This document shows positions 1 to 11,879 of a stretch of DNA of 64,000 bases, piece after piece. Source of the DNA: Crossaster papposus (Eukaryota; Echinodermata; Asteroidea; Velatida; Solasteridae). Below the pieces are notes generated by a model. The model worked only from the letters and a program-made list of their open reading frames with translations, was not told where the DNA came from and searched no databases. How positions within the stretch are numbered: position 1 is the stretch's first letter; each line of letters begins with the position of its first letter. The stretch spans positions 1 through 64,000 of the forward strand of contig JBAIAA010000664.1 of NCBI GenBank assembly GCA_037893245.1. Reading direction: 5' to 3'. The position numbers were made by a program, and so were the translations under genes.

Positions 1-195
1 CTTTTTGAGTTTCGAGTTGACTTTTTGAGTTTCGAGTTGACTTTTTGAGTTTCGAGTTGACTTTTTGAGTTTCGAGTTGACTTTTTGAGTTTCGAGTTAA
101 CTTTTTGAGTTTCAAGTTGACTTTTTGAGTTTCGAGTTGACATTTTGAGTTGACTTTTCGAGTTTCGAGTTGACTTTTCGAGTTTCGAGTTGACA
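1..195. repeat. 20-bp tandem repeat array at left window edge
   Basis: About nine head-to-tail copies of a 20-mer (ctttttgagtttcgagttga), with small variants and shortened units toward the right end. The array continues off the left edge, so its size is unknown. It has no coding potential and no CRISPR-like spacer structure. Confidence 0.9.
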
Positions 196-1239
196 AAAAG
201 TGGGTACCAGTGTGTGATGTACTGGTATCACTTCCCATTGTGGTTCACTTACCGGTACATAAAAACATATTGGTTTTACGAAAACAATCCTGGTTACACA
301 GTCTTATGAAATTTCTTCTCATCAAGGAGTTAAAGGTACGTGTATAAAATACACCATATGTTTTTAGTTGTTTTCGTTTTTTTAATTTGATGGGTTTAAG
401 AGGTTCATATTTATAGTAAATATTGTTACAATGACCTGTATTTAAAGATTTGTGGTAATTGGTACTGCTGGAAAACTGACCAAGAACATTAATTGTGTTT
501 GTGTAGTCTGGTTCCTTGACTTCCTTCAAACAAAACATAGCAATGTATAGATGTACGGTAATTATCACGTCAGGAAACCGGCCCCATCCACGGATGTAAA
601 ACATATTGCAAATAATTATAATGTGGACTAGCTAAATTTAATAAATTGAGGGCTATCGTTAAAAATTGATACAAAATTCCATTTTTTTGAGAACCACAGC
701 ACACCCGATGCTGTGATTTCACAGGATGCTTAAGACTACATGTACACTGTTAACTGACAGCGAAGTAATGTATTTTATAATATTTAGGTAGTTTTGGTTG
801 TTTTTATTTGCAAATGGTGTATACTAGCTTTAATTTAAAAACAAGAGGGGGGGGGGGTGCAACATTTTTAATGATCTTTTAATTGAGTTTCCTTTTTGAT
901 GTCTAACTGCAGCAATAACTGCAATGAACAATTCAGCCTTGAACTGTGTGGACCACTTGGTGGAAACATACATATGGAGAGAGCATGCCAGAGAAAGTCC
1001 ACAAACAGAATGGGAAGTAGAAATAGCCCCTCATTTGAATGACAAATCCATAACTGTTGAAAAACTTTGGTGAAAAACTCCAAACTTGAAAAGTCAACTT
1101 GAAATTTGAAAACTCTCATGACGACCTATCACAAAGGAGGGGTGGTTCCCTACGTTTCACTTGCTTTATATGCATGTAGATCATCATTTTTCTCTATAGA
1201 GCCTGAACACCTAGTATCTTTTAAAGAATTTTAAAGTGT
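196..1239. other. Intergenic, no gene recognised
   Basis: AT-rich sequence with short random ORFs on both strands and a poly-G run near 847-857. I see no domain, splice-site chain, RNA gene or clear repeat boundary. Confidence 0.5.
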
Positions 1240-2190
1240 GGGCATTTATCACTGGTTTAATGCGCAACACTCTTCCTGTACAAGCAATGCATAGTCTGTT
1301 GAAACATAATACTTACTGTTTCCCGTTTGATTCACCTTATGACACCTCTTCCCGTACGTATCACCGGCTTATCACTAGAATGCACATAATATGCGCACGC
1401 AAACAAGGAACTATAACTTCATATTTAAAAGCTCTCTCGAAAAATTGTGATCACAATTTGCAATTCGAAGGCGCAGCTAGGTCTCACAACAACAGCTCGG
1501 CAAGACGACAGTTTAATAGAGGGTCGTTATTCAGCAAATTGCAGTGAGTAATACTGTTTCTTTCTTCCATTCCGCAGCACAAACTTTTCAATTGTTTTTT
1601 GTATTGGAGGCATGTTGTCTGATGGTTGTTGGATTCTCATATTACAATGAAACAAATTTGTGCACAAACCTTCGGGGTTCTGTGAACCAGTTAAACAGGT
1701 TTCTCCCTGATTAATCTTGAAATTGTACATGAAGATTGGAGCACTCTTGTTTTTAGTTCGAACATTGGTTGCATGCGTACTGTATTACGTAAAATAAAGG
1801 CAAATTAGGCTTATATTGTCAGAACCATTAGTAATACTTTGGGAATTTTACAATTTATGTTTCCAGGCTATTTTCAACATTTTTATTCAAGTGTACCGAT
1901 TCTTACATTTATTTTCGCTTTAACCAAACTAATTTAGTCATTTACCATTCCATTTCCAATTTTTGTTAAACCAATGTTCAACTTATTATTCTTAGTAAAT
2001 TAGTTTGGTGTTTGAGTCGAGCACCCATTTTAGACTAATTTATTTAACATAAGTTTGAAATTGATTGACATAAGACGAATTCGATTTCTGATTGCTGCCT
2101 TTCGGCAACAGCTTAGACGAAATTAATATGTAATGATGAATGTTCACCCAGAAATGTTTACATTGTATTTGGGTTGACCTAAATTTGTAA
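1240..2190 (+). repeat. Orphan copy of NLR upstream flank (block alpha, copy 1)
   Basis: This stretch is clearly homologous to the DNA upstream of the NLR genes at 11880-12500, 30560-32110 and 57390-58230. Shared landmarks include a reverse-transcribed-looking run around 1330-1400 ('cttcccgtacgtatca'), the segment 'cagaaccattagtaatactt' near 1820, and 'gcctttcggcaacagc' near 2097. No NLR gene follows. The copy is cut by a MITE at 2191, and a second partial copy follows at 2581-2795. I read it as a leftover of an earlier tandem NLR duplication. Confidence 0.75.
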
Positions 2191-2580
2191 TTAAGGTAGG
2201 ATACACCATTTGCAGATTTCGAAAATATTTACTACCAAATTATTAAGAAGTATCTTACTTATCTGAAAGTAAATAATGATTCTAAGCATCCAACTAAATG
2301 ATTGCGCTAAATATCCTGTATTTGTTCAAAAAATTGAATTTGATTTACAAATAATTTACGTTCACCGGACGGCTATTGCAAAAAAATTAAAAGAACAACA
2401 TAAGAGTAACTGCTCGACGCCGGGTGAAAACAAACGCTGTTTTTTCATGCTTTTCTCGGCATCCATGATTGTAAAACTTCGTACAGGTCAGTTAAACGAT
2501 AATTACTATAGAATACAACCCCCCAAATCCACCCATTCATGATAATTCAAGCAATTACCAATGGTGTATCCTACCTTTAA
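2191..2580. mobile_element. TTAA-flanked MITE, piggyBac-type (copy 1)
   Basis: About 390 bp with terminal inverted repeats (left 'ggtaggatacaccatttgc', right ending 'ccaatggtgtatcctacc') and TTAA at each end. The family recurs at 9002, 9283, 19317, 26680, 35690 and 55090. TTAA target duplication is the hallmark of piggyBac-type insertion. It has no transposase, so it is non-autonomous. A small ORF inside (2276-2542) is repeat sequence, not a gene. Confidence 0.75.
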
Positions 2581-2800
2581 ATGGTAAACGACTTGTTTTA
2601 TTAGGGGCATGTTGTCTGGTTGTTGGGACTCTATCAAACGATTTGTGTGTGAATAGCAATTAAACCAATTTGTGCCGAAAACCTATAGGTGCGCTGTGAA
2701 CCAGTTAAACAGGTTTTTTCCTAATTAATCCTGAAACTGTACATGAAGATTGGAACAATCTTGTTTTTAGTTAGAACATTTGTTGCATACTGGGTGACTG
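2581..2800 (+). repeat. Partial second copy of NLR upstream flank
   Basis: About 215 bp match block alpha just before its 'gaaccagttaaacaggtt' segment (compare 1680-1760, 12230-12390 and 57640-57820). It is a truncated fragment placed after the MITE at 2191-2580. Confidence 0.65.
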
Positions 2801-2809
2801 ACTGCTCTA

Positions 2810-5010
2810 TGTTCCCCTATGTTCCGACACTTCACACTATGTTCCGACACCCCTAAGATCCCACACCCCTAACTTCCCACACCCCTAGCTATAGCTTTCC
2901 ACACTCCTAGCTAGCTTTCCACACCCCTAGCTTGCTTTCCACATCACTAGCTAGCTTTCCACATCCCTAGCTTGCTTTCCACACCCCTAGCTAGCTTTCC
3001 ACATCCCTAGCTTGCTTTCCACATCACTAGCTAGCTTTCCACGCCCCTAGCTAGCTTTCCACGCCCCTAGCTAGCTCCCCAAACACCCAGCTAGCTCCCC
3101 ACGAACCCGCTAGCTAGCTTTCCACAACCCTAGCTATAGCTTTCTACACCCCTAGCTATAGCTTTCCACACCCCTAGCTACATTTCCACACCCCTAGCTA
3201 GCTTTCCACCTCCCTAGCTTGCTTTCCATACCCCTAGCTAGCTTTCCACGCCCCTATTATAGCTAGCTTCCCAACCCCTAGCTAGCTCCCCAAACACCCA
3301 GCTAGCTCCCCACACCCCCAGCTATAGCTCCCCCAGCTAGCTCCCCACACCCGCTAGCTAGTTTCCCACACCCCCTAGTTAGTTCTCCCCCCCCCCCCCC
3401 CCCAGCTAGCTCCCCACACCCCCAGCTAGCTCCCCACACCGCCAGCTAGCTCCACACACCCCCAGCTAGCTTCCCACACGTACCCCTAGCTAGCTTTCCA
3501 CTCCCCTAGCTAGCTTCACAACCCCTATAGCTAGCTCCCCAAACACCCAGCTAGCTCCCCACACCCCCAGCTAGCTCCCCACACCGCCAGCTAGCTCCAC
3601 ACACCCCCAGCTAGCTTCCCACACGTACCCCTAGCTAGCTTTCCACTCCCCTAGCTAGCTTCACAACCCCTATAGCTAGCTCCCCAAACACCCAGCTAGC
3701 TCCCCACACCCCCAGCTATAGCTCCCCCCCCCCCCCAGCTAGCTCCCCACACCCGCTAGCTAGCTTCCCACACCTCCTAGCTAGCTCCCCACACCCCCTA
3801 GCTATCTCCCCACACCCCCTAGTTAGTTCTCCCCCCAGCTAGCTCCCCACACCCCCAGCTAGCTCCCCACACCCCCAACTAGCTCCCCACACCCCCAGCT
3901 AGCTTCCCACACGTACCCCTAGCTAGCTTTCCACGCCCCTAGCTAGCTTTCCACGCCCCTAGCTAGCTCCCCAAACACCCAGCTAGCTCCCCACGAACCC
4001 GCTAGCTAGCTTTCCACAACCCTAGCTATAGCTTTCTACACCCCTAGCTATAGCTTTCCACACCCCTAGCTACATTTCCACACCCCTAGCTAGCTTTCCA
4101 CCTCCCTAGCTTGCTTTCCATACCCCTAGCTAGCTTTCCACGCCCCTATTATAGCTAGCTTCCCAACCCCTAGCTAGCTCCCCAAACACCCAGCTAGCTC
4201 CCCACACCCCCAGCTATAGCTCCCCCAGCTAGCTCCCCACACCCGCTAGCTAGCTTCCCACACCCCCTAGTTAGTTCTCCCCCCCCCCAGCTAGCTCCCC
4301 ACACCCCCAGCTAGCTCCCCACACCGCCAGCTAGCTCCACACACCCCCAGCTAGCTTCCCACACGTACCCCTAGCTAGCTTTCCACTCCCCTAGCTAGCT
4401 TCACAACCCCTATAGCTAGCTCCCCAAACACCCAGCTAGCTCCCCACACCCCCAGCTAGCTCCCCACACCGCCAGCTAGCTCCACACACCCCCAGCTAGC
4501 TTCCCACACGTACCCCTAGCTAGCTTTCCACTCCCCTAGCTAGCTTCACAACCCCTATAGCTAGCTCCCCAAACACCCAGCTAGCTCCCCACACCCCCAG
4601 CTATAGCTCCCCCCCCCCCCAGCTAGCTCCCCACACCCGCTAGCTAGCTTCCCACACCTCCTAGCTAGCTCCCCACACCCCCTAGCTATCTCCCCACACC
4701 CCCTAGTTAGTTCTCCCCCCAGCTAGCTCCCCACACCCCCAGCTAGCTCCCCACACCCCCAACTAGCTTCCCACACCCCCAGCTAGCTTCCCACACGTAC
4801 CCCTAGCTAGCTTTCCACACCCCTAGCTAGCTTTCCACACCCCTAGCTAGCTCCCCAAACACCCAGCTAGCTCCCCACACCCCCAGCTATAGCCCCCCCC
4901 CCCCCCAGCTAGCTCTCCACACCCGCTAGATAGCTTCCCACACCCCCTAGCTAGCTCCCTACACCCCCTAGTTAGTTCCCCCAGCTAGCTCCCCACACCC
5001 CCAGCCTATT
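2810..5010. repeat. GCTAGC-rich minisatellite with higher-order structure
   Basis: Roughly 2.2 kb of degenerate ~20-bp units of the type 'ctagctagctccccacaccc'. A block beginning at 3101 recurs at 3993, and one at 3482 recurs at 3626, 4368 and 4512, so there is a higher-order repeat of about 890 bp and a smaller one of 144 bp. Poly-C tracts interrupt the array at about 3387, 3726, 4611 and 4896. It is non-coding. Confidence 0.9.
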
Positions 5011-5032
5011 ATGTTCACAATTTCTTGCCATT

Positions 5033-5279
5033 CTGGGGCCAATTTCATAAAACATGTAAGCACAAAAATGTGCTTAGCACAAAAAAGTCTTGCTCAATAA
5101 AAACAGGTTATCGGCCAAAACTCCATGTGTTTTTTCATTCAAAGCAAAAAAGAGCTGAATACCAGTCACAAACAATAAACATCAACTGAAATTTTGGTTT
5201 GTAACCCTGTTTTTTACAAAGAAGAATTTTCATGCTAAGCAAATTTTGGTGCTTACACGTTTTATGAAATTGGCCCCAG
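5033..5279. mobile_element. Short MITE with ggggccaatttcataaaac TIRs
   Basis: The left end 'tggggccaatttcataaaac' is the inverse of the right end 'gttttatgaaattggcccca' (perfect over about 20 bp), and the inner arms also pair ('gtgcttagc' with 'gctaagc'). The element is about 247 bp with no coding capacity and no obvious target-site duplication. Confidence 0.75.
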
Positions 5280-5529
5280 GAGTACAAGGGAGCAGCCATA
5301 ATTTGTTCAAATTTCCCGCCTCGCCCGGGACATTATGACGTAATGTCTGCACCTCAATGCACATTGCTTTATTGCCTGTTGTTCGCATATGGTGCATCAT
5401 TTGGGGGGAATAATTTGGACGGTCGTGCTGAGTAGTAATACTGGTCACTACACGTACTACAGGGTTGGTAACCTGACTGCTATGTATTAATGCTGGGCGC
5501 TCAACGCTTATACCATCGAATAGTCTGTG

Positions 5530-5955
5530 ACCCATTTTAATTGTACAATGTATACAGTCCCTAGTGGCGTACACACGACTTTTATACCTTTTTCTAATAA
5601 CCAAAATTATGGGTTAATGCACCTAAATAATCTCATTTAGATAGGGTCTTATAGAAAAGGGTATAAAAGTCGTGTATACGAACAACTAGGGACTGTATAC
5701 AATTAACTAGGGACTGTATCCATTTTTATTGGTTAATTATGCACCTAAATAATCTCATCTAGATAGGGTCTTATAGAAAAAGGTACACAAGTCGTGTATA
5801 CGAAAAACTAGGGACTGTATACGAACAACTAGGGACTGTATCCATTTTTTATGGGTTAATTATGCACCTAAATAATTTCATCTATATAGGGTCTTATATA
5901 AAAGTCGTGTATACGAAAAACTAAGGACTCTGTATACAATTTAACGGGACTGTAT
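5530..5955. repeat. Tandem ~100-bp repeat with an inverted partial copy
   Basis: Three direct copies of a unit containing 'gcacctaaataatctcat', 'gggtcttatagaaaa' and 'aactagggactgtat' run from about 5610 to 5950. A partial inverted copy lies at 5535-5600 ('cagtccctag', 'acgacttttatacc'). The minus-strand ORF at 5230-5604 spans the edge of this and the neighbouring MITE and is not credible. Confidence 0.75.
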
Positions 5956-5959
5956 CCAT

Positions 5960-6430
5960 TTTATTTTTCCTCAAAAAACTTACTTTCTAGTTTGTACACG
6001 GTTCTATGGAGTAGTGATTTCATTCCCGTGTAGGATTTGTGTAGTGATTTTTTGTGCACGGGTCTATGGAGTAGTGAGTAGGGATTTCATTTTCCCTCGA
6101 AAAATTACTTTTTAGTTTGTACACGGTTCTATGGAGTAGTGATTTTATTCTCGTGTAGGATTTGTGTAGTGATTTTTTGTGCACGGGTCTATGAAGTAGT
6201 GAGTAGGATTTCATTTTCCCTCGAAAAATCACTTTTTAGTTTGTACACGGTTCTATGGAGTAGTGATTTTATTCTCGTGTAGGATTTGTGTAGTGATTTT
6301 TTGTGCACGGGTCTATAGAGTAGTGAGTAGGGATTTCATTTTCCCTCCAAAAATTACTTTTTAATTTGTACACGGTTCTATGGAGTAGTGATTTTATTCC
6401 CTTGTAAGATGTCGGAAATACGGTTCGAGT
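5960..6430. repeat. 127-bp satellite, about 3.5 copies
   Basis: Direct repeats built from 'gtacacggttctatggagta' and 'gtgtaggatttgtgtagtga' segments recur every 127 bp (for example 6116 and 6243). The two similar minus-strand ORFs here (6020-6232, 6269-6472) are translations of the satellite. Confidence 0.85.
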
Positions 6431-8397
6431 CATTGAAATAGTAGGTGTAGGGCTTGTAGTACTACTCAACACATATGGGCAAATTCTTCCCCCCCAATCG
6501 TGCAGGGTATCGTTGTTCGCACTGGTATCCCACCTTGACGCGGCTAACTACATTATGTAGACGTAAGTTGTACGGCGCCCGACTATTGCGAGTACATGTA
6601 TTGCATTTCTGTGCAGAATATCAACTTGACGTGCCACAAACTATCGTTCATTTTTTTATTTTCTGAGAAGAATAGAAAATCTGTGAGCTAGTAATTATGG
6701 CATCATCAGGTCCTTCTCCGTATGATTTTAAGCCCACTTTCACATGTACAGTACACATTTCAATATGTATACACCAGGGGGGGGGGCGGAGGGGGGCCCT
6801 TCGAGACTGTGATTGCGCAACGCTGACGTACCGTCCATTCTCAAAATAGGGGGGAACAATTTTCTCACGCGAAAAATAAAGAGTTTTTGGCATCCAATCT
6901 TAACATCTTGTCTTTTGAAGTTGTAAAAGGTTGTTATTTACCTTAATTTTTATCATCCAATGACAAAAATTGTATTGAAAATAAAAAAAAGCAGTCGAAA
7001 AAATTAAGCGTTGACGTACCGTTGATGCACGTAGAGATTGTGCACAAATACTAAAACGACGTTGACAAATACCTCCCCTAAAAAGGGCAATAATAATCGA
7101 TAAATTGTGAAAAATCGTGCTTCGAACCCACTCACTTTTTTCCATGGATACGTTTAAAAAGGATGTAGCAGTGATATACTGAATTTTAAAAAAAATCTGC
7201 CTGTGAACCCCTTGCGTTTTATCGTGTTGTTTTCGAACGAAAATGGCAGAAAATGACATCGCCCCAAAACAAATTCGTGTAGATCGTGCCTGTGTACCTG
7301 GCTTTGCGGACGTTATATGAATCACTGAATTCGAAGAGCGAGCGCGGAGCAAATTTGTACGTGTTTCAACGGTGCGCTTCGCGGTAGCGATCTACATGTA
7401 TACGTATTTACTGTGTGAGATGTGTGGCTCATGAGCGTGGAAGAACGAATGAGATACATTTCAACGTTGGTGGCGCACTTTGTTGGGCCCCCCCCCCCCT
7501 CCGCCCCCCCCCCCCCCCCCCCCCCCCCCCCTGGTATACACTATGCCGTACACACAAGGGTTCACTTGCATTTCTTGCACGTGCAGGGCCGCTTTCGATC
7601 TCGGATGTACCCGATAAACCAGAACAAAATGGCGGCTCGCATGACGGTAAGCGCAGTGCGAGAAAATCTCTGTTTTATATGATTACCGAAACTGATAAAA
7701 ATGAAATAAAAATCAAGTCACAATGGCAATTGACACTCTTTTAAATTATGCAATTATAAACTATTGATGAAGTTTCCCTTTAAAGAAAAAAATAGCGCAC
7801 TTTCAGGCGCCTGTGTTTTCCTTCCTCCATGATCATGGCACAAGCAATAATGGTCCTTCTAATCCTATTCTATCAGTATCATGTGCAACAGAGGGAAATC
7901 AAGACTCTTGCCTGATGTGCAAGCAATGATCACATAACTACACGCTTAAAGACCTACACCAACGGTTTTAAAATTGCTTGAATTATATGTTATTGTGTTC
8001 AGTAAATAATAAACTACACATTTATTTCAAAACAATGTTTGTTATGCGTATACATTTTGTGTTATTTTGCGATAAATTCTGGACGGTTTTTGTCGAGTTA
8101 TTGAAAACTTTCTACAAATTGACCGCTGGCGGCGCTGTTGAGAAACGAACAATATCTGACGTACTACCGGAAAAAACAAATAAAACTGGTACCCGTTTGA
8201 CAGCTGGTTTCGGTTATGCATGTCTACAAATAAATGCACGTACGCACCCGTACCTACCCGTACCGGTGCGTACCCACACACGCATGATCGATCGCGTTAG
8301 CTAGCTGCATTCGTGCTTTTGCTAACGAGGTGTATGTACATGTATGTACGCTTTGTACTCGTCAAGTTTATAATTTTGTCTCCATGCTTTAACAAAA
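6431..8397. other. Intergenic with long poly-C tract
   Basis: No gene is recognised. Poly-G at about 6777-6796 and near-continuous poly-C at about 7488-7531 dominate. ORFs crossing the poly-C (7415-7744, 7422-7682) owe their length to Pro/Gly codons and have no domain. The last kilobase lies upstream of the THAP exon and could hold its promoter; I see no clear TATA box. Confidence 0.45.
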
Positions 8398-8757
8398 ATG
8401 CCTAAATCGTGTGTGGTTGGTGGTTGTACACGAAATTCTGCCAAAGAACTGGAATTGCGATTTTTCGAATTCCCGAAGAATGAGACCGTTCGGCGACAGT
8501 GGATCAAGTTTGTTGAGACGACGCGGTCAGACTTCTGTGTATCAAAATGGAGTCTCGTCTGTGGCGAGCATTTTAGTGCCGATTGTCAGGACCCGCAGTC
8601 CAAAATGAAAGCCACGTTGGGGATCGTTTGCAAATACCGTCTGCGGAAGGATGATGTGCCGTCAATTTACATGAACACATGTACATGTATTGAATTTGAA
8701 TTTGTTAGATCGCATACGTACGTACTACACGTACATATTGTTACAACTTCCCCCTGA
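8398..8757 (+). CDS. THAP-domain zinc-finger protein, N-terminal exon or truncated gene
   Basis: The 119-residue ORF begins with a textbook THAP (C2CH) DNA-binding domain. It opens MPKSCVVGGC, giving the first two zinc ligands Cys5 and Cys10 (C-x4-C). A central Trp follows (RRQWIKF), then C-G-E-H-F supplying the last Cys and His, and a VPSIYM ending that matches the AVPTIF-type box closing this fold. THAP domains bind DNA and occur in transcription regulators and in P-element- and Kolobok-type transposases. After about residue 96 the sequence loses similarity and stops, so this may be the first exon of a spliced gene, with the 3' boundary unknown, or a decayed transposon relic. The start is set by the canonical Met-Pro-x-x-Cys opening. 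Confidence 0.75.
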   Translation: MPKSCVVGGCTRNSAKELELRFFEFPKNETVRRQWIKFVETTRSDFCVSKWSLVCGEHFSADCQDPQSKMKATLGIVCKYRLRKDDVPSIYMNTCTCIEFEFVRSHTYVLHVHIVTTSP

Positions 8758-9001
8758 TTTGTTTATAACCCTAACTCCCTGGGGTGTGTTCAAAATCATA
8801 TTGATTTTGTAGGATTTTGGAGGGTTGGTGTTAATAAGACTTATTAATATGGAAATTGGGTACGATGTAGTCCACAAACGAAGTGTTATAAAAGTTCAGT
8901 CCTGTTTTGTTTATTTTAAAGACTATACATGGTAACAAGTGAGTATATAGTTCACAACAGATCGAGAAAAACAAAAACAATTCCGGGGCATTTCACAAAC
9001 C

Positions 9002-9282
9002 TTAAAGTAGAATACACCATTTGCAGATATCAACAATATTTATTAGAAATGTCTTACTTATTTGAAAGTAAATAATGATTCTGGGCATCCAACAAAATTA
9101 AATTAAAAAAAAAACCAGAACATAATAATCACTGCCTGAGAACGCCGTTTTTCTTGCTTTTTCCAGCATCCATGATTGTAAAACGATATTTACTATAAAA
9201 TACAACCCTACAAATCCACGCACTGGTTTATCCGAAGTAGAGTGTTCAAACAAATTACAAGGTTTCCAGTCGTTAAAGGTAT
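9002..9282. mobile_element. TTAA MITE, truncated (copy 2)
   Basis: The left end matches the family (TTAA, then 'agtagaatacaccatttgc'). The interior carries the family segments 'gaaagtaaataatgatt' and 'agcatccatgattgtaaaac'. The right TIR is missing and the sequence runs directly into copy 3. Confidence 0.65.
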
Positions 9283-9580
9283 GATACACATTTGCATATA
9301 TCGAAAATATTTACTACCGAATTATTAAGAAATATCTTACTTATTATTTGAAAGTAAATAATGATTATAGGCATCCAGCAAAATGATTGCGCTAGATAGT
9401 AGATATCCTGTAATAATTCCGAAAAATAGAATTGTATAACAATTTTTTTTTCATGCTTTTCTCGGCATCCATGATTGTTAAACTTCGCAAAGGTCAGTTA
9501 AAGCGATATTTACTACAGAATACAACCCCCAAAATCTACCCATTCATGATGCAATTACCAATGGTGTATCCTACCTTTAA
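9283..9580. mobile_element. TTAA MITE, piggyBac-type (copy 3)
   Basis: TTAA at 9283-9286 and 9577-9580 bounds TIRs 'aggtatgatacac' and 'atggtgtatcctacct'. It has an internal deletion relative to the ~390-bp copies and sits head-to-tail with copy 2. Confidence 0.75.
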
Positions 9581-10793
9581 CTAAAATTCATAATAAGGAA
9601 AGGACAATATAATTATTTTAAAGTTGGGTTGTACAAATATGTAAAATAAAGACCGTTTAACTTGGAAAGCGAATTTCCCCTAAAGCAATTTCCTTGTGTC
9701 ATTTATTTGAGTAACTAATCAAGGGGCGGTTATTTAAAACCTTTGTACTGGCCATCTGGATTGGGGTAGGTCCTACGAATAGTATCCATCACACAAGATG
9801 GAAGTGGTACTCGGTTGAAACGGCCCAGGTATCCCCAACGCCATCTCACTACTTGTCGATAAGCAACATGGCGAAACTTTCTGAAATGAAAAGAATGCAG
9901 ATTGCTAATGTTATCAAGTTTAATACTTATGTACAGATAAATGTTTTTATTATCAAATTCTTTGGACAAGGATGCCCAACAATTTTTCTGATGCGAACAG
10001 GGTTTGAACTGTAGAGCTGCCGAAATTGATAATCACGTGGGGCTATCTTCACAGAAAATAAGGGCAAGGGTTCCATACATGAACATCGCTTGAAGTGTTT
10101 TCTCAGTAAATGCTTCAATATCTGTCCTGCTAATTTGGAAAATTGCTAATTTTTATATTTATAAGTACATGTACTTACTGGTCAACTGTTCCCTAGCTCA
10201 ACAACATGCCTGCCATATTGTGTCTGGTACTGCATATGTGCAGTTTGTAGAGTTGCAGGATGTAAGCAGCAAGCTTCAAACCAAGGGTGTTGGGTTAGGC
10301 ACTGGTTGTAATCGTCAACGTTCACCTCTAACTCGGTCATTTTATTTGCCGTCTTTTCCACTTCCTTGCAACAAATGTTATTCAGTGCACACTGCTGAAT
10401 TGTACACCTTCCACATGTACACCTGTGGATGATAAGATACACCATGTAAGGATTGGAAAACGTTGACAAAATGAACATATAAAATGATATATAGCCAGCG
10501 TAATTGCAACTGATTTTCAAAATACACGTACATGACAACTTTCTGTATCATCAACCATGCATGGATTTGATAAGTCAATGGGCCGCCGTATAGGGCCGCC
10601 GTATAAGCACCGGTACGGCAGATTGCAGCCCGCACAAGACGCTGACAAAAATGTGACAGAAACGAGAAACTCAACACGCAAATGTGCAAAACATGTTCGT
10701 CATTTTTTGTAAAGAAACGATCTACTGGAAACGGCATTTAACATATATGAAATTGATATTTGTATCGACATCGCAGTTCATACCAATCTGTAT
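9581..10793. other. Intergenic, no gene recognised
   Basis: Several overlapping short ORFs on both strands (up to 119 codons) have no motif, no repeat structure and no consistent splice context. Confidence 0.4.
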
Positions 10794-11147
10794 TTAGAAG
10801 ACGGTTTGGGTCGCCTTCGTTGTGTCCATTTCTGGGGCGACTTCGTCCGGTCCTACGACGGGCTCGTACCGATACGGCTCCACACCGCGGATTCCGTTGT
10901 GAACCTCCTCACCCTCGGACTCGTTATCGTCTTCTCCGTCTTCTTCATACGACGAAGAACCAGCCAAACTGCTGTCTGAACTGGAATCACTTTCACGTGA
11001 ATACAATTCTTCCTCATCGAAGCTGTGTTGTTCCCAAGAATCATCACTTTCGGTCAAGTTAAAACTAAATTCACGCGAAAATACACCCCCGTATTGAAGG
11101 AAAGTCGTATTGAACACTGGATTAACCGTACGTGCACTAATGTACAC
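10794..11147 (-). CDS. Acidic low-complexity protein or first exon, unknown function
   Basis: The 117-residue minus-strand ORF has a dense Ser/Asp/Glu-rich centre (about residues 33-80, including ESDSSSDSS and EEDGEDDNESEGEE), followed by VEPYRYEPVV. A PYRFEP-like motif after an acidic stretch is something I associate with N-terminal exons of invertebrate proteins annotated 'P2X purinoceptor 7-like'; that link is from memory and weak. There is no zinc finger or membrane segment. The initiator could be the first Met at 11147 or the exon could begin downstream. The composition bias argues for real coding, but a chance ORF remains possible. Confidence 0.35.
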   Translation of the reverse strand: MYISARTVNPVFNTTFLQYGGVFSREFSFNLTESDDSWEQHSFDEEELYSRESDSSSDSSLAGSSSYEEDGEDDNESEGEEVHNGIRGVEPYRYEPVVGPDEVAPEMDTTKATQTVF

Positions 11148-11447
11148 ATGTACATTGTACGTCCGATTACCGTACGTCTATACAATGCGCGTGGGTGCAG
11201 CTTTCTCGCTGATCAACGGTCACACGTCACCGAATTCGCTATTCATTAGATGCTAATGAGCTTTGACGTCACGCTCCTTTTTACAAAAGCAGCATTGACT
11301 CGCGCAAAAAAGGGCTACAAAAATGCTATTTTTCTCGGAAACACGTGCGTAAAAAAATATATATTGACACATTCCTGTTTTATTAGACATCGCTCTTCTG
11401 AATAGGACTTCAATATAAGAAAATTCGAAAACCGTTAGAGTAGGTCT

Positions 11448-11862
11448 AAAGTGTTGAATCAACCTTGTATAAGTGTGCAGTCAGTGACTACTCTATAAAA
11501 GTTAAAATTCTACAACTGATGAATTCAACACTGAATGTGTTGAATTCATCAGTTTAACCAGTTCGTGCCGGAGGACGTATATACACACTCAGTTTTCCCC
11601 AGCTTCAAAACGGATGACGCATAAACATGTAACAAGCAAGGCCGGAAATGTCTGTCAGCAGCGAGCAAGGCCGGAAATGCGTGGGTGTGCTTCCCGGTAC
11701 CATCGGCTTGAACCCGCCTCAGATAGAGTTTCGTTAAAAATAATCTCGCGCCTCGGCTCGTTGATGTGAAAATAATCCCGGCGCGAACTGGTTAATGATT
11801 GAAATCCCAACTTTTAAAGAGTAGTCACTGACCGCACACTTATGGTTGATTCAACACTTTTG
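11448..11862. mobile_element. MITE with ~60-bp TIRs (aaagtgttgaatcaacc)
   Basis: The left arm 11448-11508 ('aaagtgttgaatcaacc', 'agtcagtgactactct') is the inverse of the right arm about 11805-11862 ('agagtagtcactgaccg', 'ggttgattcaacactttt'). A smaller perfect hairpin ('aactgatgaattcaacac') follows the left arm near 11513. The core ('gagcaaggccggaaatg', 'gcttcccggtaccatcggc') recurs at 42630-42845, so the element family has at least one other copy here. Confidence 0.75.
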
Positions 11863-11879
11863 TTTTAAACGTGCGTGTA

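Noticed and set aside
1..195. Possible CRISPR array from evenly spaced repeats
   Set aside because: The 20-bp units are contiguous with no unique spacers, and the genome is eukaryotic.
6020..6472. Two similar minus-strand ORFs that look like a small gene family
   Set aside because: They coincide with the 127-bp satellite and repeat with its period.
7415..7744. Proline-rich protein gene
   Set aside because: The frame exists only because of the long poly-C tract; two overlapping frames are equally open.
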